Below, one piece after another: positions 1 to 6,453 of a stretch of 8,612 bases of DNA. Made by a program: the position numbers and the translations under genes. How positions within the stretch are numbered: position 1 is the stretch's first letter; each line of letters begins with the position of its first letter. Source of the DNA: Syntrophopropionicum sp964397525 (lineage in GTDB: Bacteria > Bacillota > Desulfotomaculia > Desulfotomaculales > Pelotomaculaceae). The stretch covers positions 1-8,612 of the forward strand of contig CAYNIY010000063.1 of the NCBI GenBank assembly GCA_964397525.1, given 5' to 3'. Under the pieces are notes generated by a model. It did not search any database, was not told the DNA's origin, and worked only from the letters and a program-made list of their open reading frames with translations.

Positions 1-1809
1 TTCTGTATTTCACGGGATATATCCGGAAGAAGTCTATACGAACAAGCCCTGGAGCTTAGCGAAAGACGTTACCAGACCATAGTGGAAGACCAGACCGAAC
101 TGATCTGCCGATATTTGCCGGATACCAAGCATACTTTTGTTAACGAGGCATACTGCCGTTATTACGGTAAAAGCCGTGAAGAACTGATCGGGAAAAAATT
201 TATTACCACGATCCTGGATGTCGATCGTGACAGGTTCGAAAATCATATTGCTTCTCTCAACCATGATAATCCCATCTCGACCATCGAACACCGTGTCGCA
301 CTGCCTGACGGCAGTATCAGGTGGCAGCAGTGGTCAGACCGCGCGATATTTAACAAGCTGGGCCAATTGATAGAATACCAGTCGGTGGGGCAGGATATTA
401 CCGAACGAAAGCAGGCAGAAGTAACTCTTGAAGCAGAGAGGTACAGGCTGTTTTCGCTTCTTGAAAGGCTACCTGCTTTTGTCTGCCTGATCGCACCGGA
501 CTACTCGATACATTTTACCAACATCAATTTCCGCAAGCGTTTTGGAGATGTTAATGGAAAATTGTGCTACGAATTATTCAACAACTTTGATCAGCCCTGC
601 GAGGATTGTGCAACCCAGGCTGTTTATCAAACCGGAATCCCCTTAGAATATGAGTGGAAAAGCCCGGAGGGTGAAATTTACCAGGCTTTCGACTACCCTT
701 TTCATGATGTTGATGGAACTTTACTAGTACTCGAATTGATGGTAGATATTACAGAGCGTAAACGCATGGAAGATAAGCTGCGATTATCAGAGGAGAGATT
801 TTTTAAAGCCTTCAACGCCAGCCCTGCACTAATGATCATTCGCTCACTCAAGGATATGCGTTGCCTGGATGTAAACGATCACTGCTTGCGCCATACCGGC
901 TACAGCCGTGAAGAGATAATTGGCACAACACTGGCAGAATTAAATATTTTCAGCACTCAGTCCATCAATGAAGTGATACAAAAAGTGCTGCTGCAGGGCA
1001 ATTGCAGCAACTACGAAATCCAAATTCACAAGAAATCAGGCGAGTTGAGGACCGGAATCATATCTGCAGAAATAATCTGCCTTGACAATGAGCAGGTTTT
1101 GCTCAGTGTTGTCAATGACATCACCGATTTGAAACAGTTGGAAAAGGAAATGGCCCGCCTGGACCGGTTAAATCTTGTTGGAAAAATGGCGGCTATCATT
1201 GCTCATGAAATAAGAAATCCATTAACCACCGTGAAGGGTTTTCTCCAGTTATTAAAAGATAAAGACAGGTATGACCAGGACAGGGAATACTTTAATTTAA
1301 TGATAGAAGAACTGGAAATAGCAAATTCAATCATTACAGATTTTCTTTCCCTGGCTAAGAATAAAGCGGTTGAACTAAAAGAAACAGACCTGAACGCCAT
1401 ACTTAAAAACATAATCCCGTTAATTGAAGCCTACGCCATGAAGGACAATAAAAAAATTTGTTTGGACCTGGGTGATATACCACCCTTGTTTCTGGACAAG
1501 AAAGAAATTCACCAGGTTATTTTCAATCTAACCCGTAATGGTCTGGATGCCATGTCTCCCGGCGGGCATATGTTTATCAAAACACACACAGATGGCGATG
1601 AAGCAGTTTTAACTGTATGTGATCAGGGCGAAGGGATTAAACCTGAATTGCTTGAAAAGCTGGGGACGCCATTTTTTACAACCAAGGAAACTGGTACAGG
1701 CTTGGGGTTGGCAGTATGTTACAGCATTGCTGCCAGACATAACGCCAGGATTGAAATCAGCACAGGTGAGAGCGGTACGACCTTTTTTGTAAAGTTTAAA
1801 TTGCACTAG
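1..1809 (+). CDS. Multi-PAS sensor histidine kinase, 5' end outside window
   Basis: The frame is open from base 1, giving 602 residues and a TAG stop. The first ~20 residues (SRDISGR... then a YEQALELSERR linker) look like the end of an upstream PAS domain, so the true start lies left of the window and the GTG at 82 is internal. Domains, counted from base 1: PAS at ~22-136 ending QDITERK, PAS at ~142-253 ending VDITERK, PAS at ~262-378 ending NDITDLK, HisKA at ~388-452 with phospho-acceptor H402 in HEIRNPLTTVKGF, and HATPase at ~490-600 with N-box N513, G1 DQGEGI (541-546) and G2 GTGLGL (565-570). All catalytic boxes are intact. No membrane segment is present in the visible part. The H-box resembles those of sporulation kinases feeding Spo0A, which is only an inference. 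No response regulator is adjacent. The second PAS carries C189, C200 and C203, a possible cofactor site. Confidence 0.95.
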   Translation, partial: FCISRDISGRSLYEQALELSERRYQTIVEDQTELICRYLPDTKHTFVNEAYCRYYGKSREELIGKKFITTILDVDRDRFENHIASLNHDNPISTIEHRVALPDGSIRWQQWSDRAIFNKLGQLIEYQSVGQDITERKQAEVTLEAERYRLFSLLERLPAFVCLIAPDYSIHFTNINFRKRFGDVNGKLCYELFNNFDQPCEDCATQAVYQTGIPLEYEWKSPEGEIYQAFDYPFHDVDGTLLVLELMVDITERKRMEDKLRLSEERFFKAFNASPALMIIRSLKDMRCLDVNDHCLRHTGYSREEIIGTTLAELNIFSTQSINEVIQKVLLQGNCSNYEIQIHKKSGELRTGIISAEIICLDNEQVLLSVVNDITDLKQLEKEMARLDRLNLVGKMAAIIAHEIRNPLTTVKGFLQLLKDKDRYDQDREYFNLMIEELEIANSIITDFLSLAKNKAVELKETDLNAILKNIIPLIEAYAMKDNKKICLDLGDIPPLFLDKKEIHQVIFNLTRNGLDAMSPGGHMFIKTHTDGDEAVLTVCDQGEGIKPELLEKLGTPFFTTKETGTGLGLAVCYSIAARHNARIEISTGESGTTFFVKFKLH

Positions 1810-1844
1810 AAAAAATAAAACGACCTCCGGGGATGTGCCGGAGG
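1809..1844 (-). terminator. Rho-independent terminator of the tRNA-Thr gene
   Basis: A 7-bp perfect stem (1824-1830 with 1838-1844, CCTCCGG/CCGGAGG) with a 7-nt loop is followed, on the minus strand, by a T-rich run (plus-strand A-rich 1809-1820). It lies 13 bases beyond the encoded CCA of the tRNA. The plus-strand reading has no T-run after the hairpin, so it should act mainly on minus-strand transcription. It abuts the kinase stop codon. Confidence 0.85.
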
Positions 1845-1857
1845 ACTTGATAAATCC

Positions 1858-1932
1858 TGGAGCCGATGGTCGGATTCGAACCGACGACCTGCGCATTACG
1901 AGTGCGCTGCTCTACCCCTGAGCCACATCGGC
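1858..1932 (-). tRNA. tRNA-Thr, anticodon CGT
   Basis: The reverse complement folds into a full cloverleaf of 75 nt including an encoded CCA. It has a perfect 7-bp acceptor stem (GCCGATG/CATCGGC), a D-stem GCTC/GAGC, an anticodon stem GCGCA/TGCGC with loop CTCGTAA, a 5-nt variable loop AGGTC, and a T-arm GTCGG-TTCGAAT-CCGAC. The anticodon CGT reads ACG, giving threonine. The discriminator base is T. The gene has its own promoter and terminator and is convergent with the histidine kinase. No duplicated 3' end that would suggest an integration site was seen. Confidence 0.97.
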
Positions 1933-1961
1933 ATGCCGTATTTATTCAAAAAGTACTGTTT

Positions 1962-1990
1962 ATTTTACCTTACCGCGATTAAAAAGTCAA
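1962..1990 (-). promoter_or_regulatory. Promoter of tRNA-Thr
   Basis: On the minus strand, -35 TTGACT (1985-1990) and -10 TAAAAT (1962-1967) are separated by exactly 17 bases. Both boxes are 5/6 matches to the sigma-A consensus. The -10 lies 29 bases before the mature 5' end of the tRNA, which leaves room for a short leader trimmed by RNase P. Confidence 0.8.
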
Positions 1991-2041
1991 ACAGGTCCCG
2001 CGGCAGGCCCTCAATACAAAATATTCATGATAAAATGACTT

Positions 2042-2995
2042 TTATCTAAGCTTGCTCCACTGTTCTTCTTTGTCATCGCCAATGATAGAAATATGGGCGA
2101 AGGAGATTTCCTTATACTTTTCTTTAACCATATTTTTAACACAGGAACCGATATCCGTGCAATCCACCAGGTTTATTCTTTCATCTGCTTCCACGGCCAT
2201 CTCCAGCAGGTAGCTGTTCGGCCCGACACACATAGAACGCGCACTGTGTATATCAATAATGCCGGGAATGGTCATCACAAAATCCCCGATTTCTCTGATC
2301 AGGGCTGGATCAGCAGACTCACCCAGGATCGCTGAAGCATTTTCCCTGGCGGTCCCAATCCCGATAAATAACAGCAAAATACCTATAATGATCGAGGCTG
2401 CCCCGTCAAAAACAATGCGTCCCGTATAGTGAACAACCAGGATCGCCGAGCCTGCAACGATCAGTCCGAACAGCGCGGCCAGGTCCTCCAGAAATATGAA
2501 CCTTGTGGCCGGTGTAGCCCTGGCCAGGACTGGGATAACACTGACAACCATTTTCGGCCCGCGTACGTCTAATCCGGTCTCTTCCACGATTGCCCGCACT
2601 GCCATAGAAAAAGAATAACATTCAAACAAGACGCTGATCATAATCACAAACAAGCTGATCTCTACATGTTCGATCGCTTCCGGGTGCAGGATCTTCAGGA
2701 TACCTCCATATATGGAAAGCGCGCCCCCAATAAAGAGCATGCCCAGGCTGGCGATAAAACTCCAGAAAAAAACACGTTTGCCGTGACCAAACTGGTAGCG
2801 TTCGTCGCTCGGCCGTTGTGCCTGCCTGAGCCCAATCAACAAAAAGAAACCGTTAGCCCAGTCACCCAGGGAGTGTTTAAACTCAGCCATCATCGAAGCA
2901 CTGCCGCTCATGATGGCCGCTACCAGCTTCATTACCGCTATCAGCCCATTGGCCACCAGCGCTGCTTTAATTGCTGATTCACTGTTGTGAGCCAT
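2042..2995 (-). CDS. Cation diffusion facilitator (CDF) family transporter, ZnT9-like
   Basis: A 317-residue inner-membrane protein, probably a proton-coupled divalent metal exporter. The N-terminal part has several hydrophobic helices. The second holds the metal-site motif H41-S-L-G-D45, followed by a cytoplasmic loop with RPSDERYQFGHGK (61-73). In the fifth helix the usual HxxxD pair is replaced by E170-D171 (FLEDLAALFG), as in ZnT9/SLC30A9-type members, and D197 (FDGAAS) begins the last helix. Residues ~215-300 form the usual cytoplasmic CDF C-terminal domain. The start is ATG at 2995, preceded by GGAGGT at good spacing. An upstream in-frame TTG at 3007 overlaps that ribosome binding site and is not used. 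The gene appears monocistronic, between the groEL terminator and the tRNA promoter. Substrate (Zn, Mn, Fe, Co or other) cannot be told from sequence. Confidence 0.93.
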   Translation of the reverse strand: MAHNSESAIKAALVANGLIAVMKLVAAIMSGSASMMAEFKHSLGDWANGFFLLIGLRQAQRPSDERYQFGHGKRVFFWSFIASLGMLFIGGALSIYGGILKILHPEAIEHVEISLFVIMISVLFECYSFSMAVRAIVEETGLDVRGPKMVVSVIPVLARATPATRFIFLEDLAALFGLIVAGSAILVVHYTGRIVFDGAASIIIGILLLFIGIGTARENASAILGESADPALIREIGDFVMTIPGIIDIHSARSMCVGPNSYLLEMAVEADERINLVDCTDIGSCVKNMVKEKYKEISFAHISIIGDDKEEQWSKLR

Positions 2996-2999
2996 AAAT

Positions 3000-3005
3000 A
3001 CCTCC
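3000..3005 (-). promoter_or_regulatory. Ribosome binding site fixing the CDF transporter start
   Basis: GGAGGT on the minus strand lies 4 bases before the ATG at 2995. It excludes the longer TTG start at 3007, which falls inside this motif. Confidence 0.85.
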
Positions 3006-3051
3006 AATATAAAATCTACAAGCAGCTATAAGCCCGGGAGCTACATTATCC

Positions 3052-3080
3052 ATATTAACAAAGAAATTATGTTTGGACAA
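3052..3080 (-). promoter_or_regulatory. Possible promoter of the CDF transporter gene
   Basis: On the minus strand TTGTCC (3075-3080) and TAATAT (3052-3057) are separated by 17 bases, with each box matching 4/6 of consensus. It is the best candidate in the gap between the groEL terminator and the transporter. Transcription would start near 3045, giving a leader of about 50 nt, too short for a known metal riboswitch. Confidence 0.4.
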
Positions 3081-3100
3081 GATAACGTGATCAGAGTATT

Positions 3101-3152
3101 TAAATACAGAAAAGAAGCTTCCCATTAATTCAGTGAACTAATGAGAAGCTTC
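3101..3152 (-). terminator. Terminator of the groES-groEL operon
   Basis: A long interrupted inverted repeat: GAAGCTTC (3114-3121) pairs with GAAGCTTC (3145-3152), then after one mismatch CATTA pairs with TAATG, and after another TTC pairs with GAA around an AGT loop. That is 16 pairs with two single-base internal mismatches. On the minus strand the hairpin is followed immediately by TTTTCTGTATTT. It lies 65 bases past the groEL stop. A second, AT-rich 7-bp hairpin (CAAAATG 3153-3159 with CATTTTG 3169-3175) sits just before it on the transcript. Confidence 0.8.
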
Positions 3153-3217
3153 CAAAATGTGTTCAAACCATTTTGTTTGTACTTATTGTTCGTGATTATA
3201 GGATTCGAGGGCGTTTA

Positions 3218-4870
<1,653 letters not shown>

Positions 4871-4878
4871 TTTTCCAA

Positions 4879-4885
4879 CCTCCTC
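4879..4885 (-). promoter_or_regulatory. Ribosome binding site for the TTG start of groEL
   Basis: GAGGAGG on the minus strand lies 8 bases before the TTG at 4870, within the 22-base gap after groES. It supports translation from TTG, a weaker start codon than would be expected for such a highly expressed protein. Confidence 0.8.
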
Positions 4886-4892
4886 TTTTTAC

Positions 4893-5180
4893 CTATTTCT
4901 CGATTACGCCGAGGATATCGGCTTCACGCATGATCAAGTATTCAACTTCGTCAATCTTGACTTCGTTTCCGGCATACTTGGAAAACAGTATTTTGTCTCC
5001 TGGTTTCAGGTCAATGGGAACACGCTGGCCGGTTTCTAAAATTTTACCGGAACCTACGGCTATCACTTCCCCTTCCTGTGGCTTTTCCTTGGCTGTATCC
5101 GGCAGGACTATGCCGCTTTTGGTTCTTTCCTCACTGGGCAGCGGCTTGACAACTACCCTTTCGCCTAATGGTCTGATCAC
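4893..5180 (-). CDS. groES: Co-chaperonin GroES (10 kDa, Hsp10)
   Basis: A 95-residue protein of normal family length, the heptameric lid of the GroEL chamber. MIRPLGERVVVKPLP at the N-terminus is the classic opening. The mobile loop with the GroEL-contacting GIVLP (23-27) follows, then the conserved run GEVIAVGSGK. The C-terminus has VLFSKYAGNEVK-like and EYLIMREADILGV segments. The start is GTG at 5180 with AGGAGGGG (5186-5193) five bases upstream. It is the first gene of the operon, downstream of a sigma-A promoter and a perfect CIRCE operator, so repression by HrcA and induction by heat are expected. hrcA itself is not in the window. Confidence 0.99.
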   Translation of the reverse strand: MIRPLGERVVVKPLPSEERTKSGIVLPDTAKEKPQEGEVIAVGSGKILETGQRVPIDLKPGDKILFSKYAGNEVKIDEVEYLIMREADILGVIEK

Positions 5181-5221
5181 TAAAACCCCTCCTTAATTAC
5201 TGGTTGGTATGTTTTGCTTTT

Positions 5222-5250
5222 GTTAGCACTCGCAGTCAATGAGTGCTAAC
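5222..5250 (-). promoter_or_regulatory. CIRCE operator (HrcA binding site) of groES-groEL
   Basis: TTAGCACTC (5223-5231), nine spacer bases, then GAGTGCTAA (5241-5249): an exact match to the CIRCE consensus. One further flanking G:C pair (5222 with 5250) extends each arm to 10 bases. It lies just downstream of the predicted transcription start, in the 5' leader, which is the usual position for HrcA repression of chaperonin operons. Confidence 0.97.
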
Positions 5251-5261
5251 GCTACGTTAAT

Positions 5262-5290
5262 ATAATATAGAATTAGATTATTAAAAGCAA
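5262..5290 (-). promoter_or_regulatory. Sigma-A-type promoter of groES-groEL
   Basis: On the minus strand, -35 TTGCTT (5285-5290) and -10 TATTAT (5262-5267) are separated by 17 bases. The -10 matches 5/6 of consensus and the -35 4/6. The start would be near 5255, placing CIRCE from about +5 and giving a leader of about 75 nt. Confidence 0.82.
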
Positions 5291-5420
5291 ATTAGAACAC
5301 CGCATAATTTTCCTTCTTTTGGTTAAAAATAAGTAATTATCGTGCAATAGCTTTCAATATCTTCTACTATCTTGTTTTCATGCTGTTTTTTATATTAATC
5401 TCACAATATTAATGTTTCAA

Positions 5421-5450
5421 TAAAAGAAAAAACCCGGCTTCATTCAGCCG
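5421..5450 (-). terminator. Terminator of the molybdenum cofactor operon, overlapping the mogA stop
   Basis: On the minus strand CGGCT (from 5450) pairs with AGCCG (to 5435) around a 6-nt loop, and after GG comes TTTTTTCTTTTA. The stem is short (5 bp) but G+C rich with a strong T-run. The TGA stop of mogA (5440-5442) is inside the hairpin, in the loop and stem boundary. It separates the cofactor operon from the groES promoter downstream. Confidence 0.75.
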
Positions 5451-5952
5451 AGCCGCACTCGCCGCCTTTGCCGGACAATATCTCCAAACCGTGAGGCAGC
5501 GCCGGCAGGATCACTGCCAGACATTCCCGCACCGCTTTAACACTGCCGGGCAGGTTTATAATCAAAGTGCTGTTGCGGGTGCCGGCGACAGCCCGGGAAA
5601 GCATCGCCCGGTTTGTCTTTTTCATGCTCTCGCTGCGCATGGCCTCGGCCAGTCCGGGCACTTCTTTTTGGATCACGGCCAGGGTAGCTTCAGGGGTGTT
5701 GTCCCTGGGGCTTAAGCCTGTACCGCCGGTAGTAAGGATCAGATTTACCTTTTCCTTGTCTGACATGGTGATCATGGCTTCTTTTAAAATATCCAGGTCG
5801 TCCGGTACGACCTGGTAGCTGGTCACCTCGCCAAAAGTTTTCACCATCTCTCTGATGGAGGGTCCGCTTTCGTCCACCCGTTCCCCTCGGGCGCCTTTAT
5901 CGCTTACCGTGATGATGCCTATTCTATACAAATTTTTCACCCCTAGACCCAC
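5440..5952 (-). CDS. mogA: MogA/MoaB family molybdopterin adenylyltransferase
   Basis: A 170-residue protein with the MogA/MoaB fold, which adenylylates molybdopterin with ATP before metal insertion by MoeA. Motifs: ITVSDKGARGERVDESG (14-30), the molybdopterin-binding TTGGTGLSPRDNTPEAT (74-90) with GGTG at 76-79 and acidic D84 and E88, and NLPGS (133-137). The start is taken as GTG at 5952 because GAGGGGG (5960-5966) lies 7 bases upstream. This overlaps the end of moaC by 10 bases, suggesting translational coupling. A shorter TTG start just before YRIGIITVSD, with AGGGG before it, is possible. It is the last gene of the operon and its stop lies in the terminator. Mog-type and MoaB-type members cannot be separated with certainty by eye; the cofactor context favours an active adenylyltransferase. 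Confidence 0.92.
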   Translation of the reverse strand: MGLGVKNLYRIGIITVSDKGARGERVDESGPSIREMVKTFGEVTSYQVVPDDLDILKEAMITMSDKEKVNLILTTGGTGLSPRDNTPEATLAVIQKEVPGLAEAMRSESMKKTNRAMLSRAVAGTRNSTLIINLPGSVKAVRECLAVILPALPHGLEILSGKGGECGSAE

Positions 5953-6437
5953 TTTTCTTCCCCCTCACGCTGGAAGATGCCGCTCTTGCCGCCGCTTTTA
6001 TGCACCAGCCTGACAGCGCCGATAACCATCTCCCGGTCCACCGCCTTGCACATGTCATAGATAGCCAGAGCCGCTGCTGATACAGCGGTCAGGGCTTCCA
6101 TTTCCACCCCGGTCTGACCCATCGTCCTTGCTTTTACCTCAATTTCGATCCTGCTGTTTTCACGATCAGGGCGAAAATATACATCTACTCCCGTCAGAGC
6201 AAGGGGGTGACAGAGGGGTATTAAATCCGGCGTTTTTTTGGCCGCCATGATCCCCGCAATGCGGGCCACACTGAACACTTCACCTTTGGGAACTTTACCT
6301 TCCAGGATCAGGGCCAGCGTATCCGGACGCATAACCACTTCCCCCCTGGCGACAGCCTCCCTGCGGGTAATGTTTTTTCCTCCTACCTCTACCATTCTAG
6401 CCTGGCCCTGTTCATCCAGATGAGTCAATTCGCTCAC
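5943..6437 (-). CDS. moaC: Cyclic pyranopterin monophosphate synthase MoaC
   Basis: A 164-residue cytoplasmic enzyme that, after MoaA, converts 3',8-cyclo-GTP to cyclic pyranopterin monophosphate, the first committed step of molybdopterin synthesis. Starting at GTG 6437, the sequence opens MSELTHLDEQGQARMVEV like the family. The active-site residues then fall at K51, H77 (IPLCHPL), D128 and K131 (IYDMCKAVDR), the same numbers as in E. coli MoaC as I recall it. MGQTGVEMEALTAVS (106-120) is also conserved. An upstream in-frame ATG at 6500 would add 21 unrelated residues and overlap the preceding gene. The GTG instead has GGAGGG 7 bases before it and lies 16 bases past the MoeA-PBP stop codon. 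moaA is not in the window. Confidence 0.97.
   Translation of the reverse strand: MSELTHLDEQGQARMVEVGGKNITRREAVARGEVVMRPDTLALILEGKVPKGEVFSVARIAGIMAAKKTPDLIPLCHPLALTGVDVYFRPDRENSRIEIEVKARTMGQTGVEMEALTAVSAAALAIYDMCKAVDREMVIGAVRLVHKSGGKSGIFQREGEEKWV
5960..5966 (-). promoter_or_regulatory. Ribosome binding site for mogA, inside moaC
   Basis: GAGGGGG on the minus strand lies 7 bases before the GTG at 5952, within the last codons of moaC. It favours this start over the later in-frame GTG at 5940. Confidence 0.65.
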
Positions 6438-6444
6438 AACAAAA

Positions 6445-6450
6445 CCCTCC
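6445..6450 (-). promoter_or_regulatory. Ribosome binding site fixing the moaC start
   Basis: GGAGGG on the minus strand, 7 bases before the GTG at 6437 and just downstream of the MoeA-PBP stop codon. It decides against the longer frame starting at 6500. Confidence 0.85.
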
Positions 6451-6453
6451 GTT

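Noticed and set aside
1993..2011. Weak hairpin (AGGTCC/GGCCCT, one mismatch) after the CDF transporter, considered as its terminator
   Set aside because: Only five pairs, no T-run directly after it, and it sits next to the tRNA -35 box. Transporter transcripts may instead run into the tRNA terminator.
2996..3007. TTG start of the CDF transporter at 3007
   Set aside because: The codon overlaps the GGAGGT ribosome binding site of the ATG at 2995.
2996..3060. Metal riboswitch (NiCo or Mn type) in front of the CDF transporter
   Set aside because: The leader is only about 50 nt and lacks the multi-helix junctions of these RNAs.
5392..5413. Direct repeat ATATTAAT (5392-5399 and 5406-5413) in the AT-rich gap after mogA
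   Set aside because: Low-complexity AT sequence, only two copies, no link to a promoter or gene; probably chance. The rest of 5291-5420 holds nothing I can identify.
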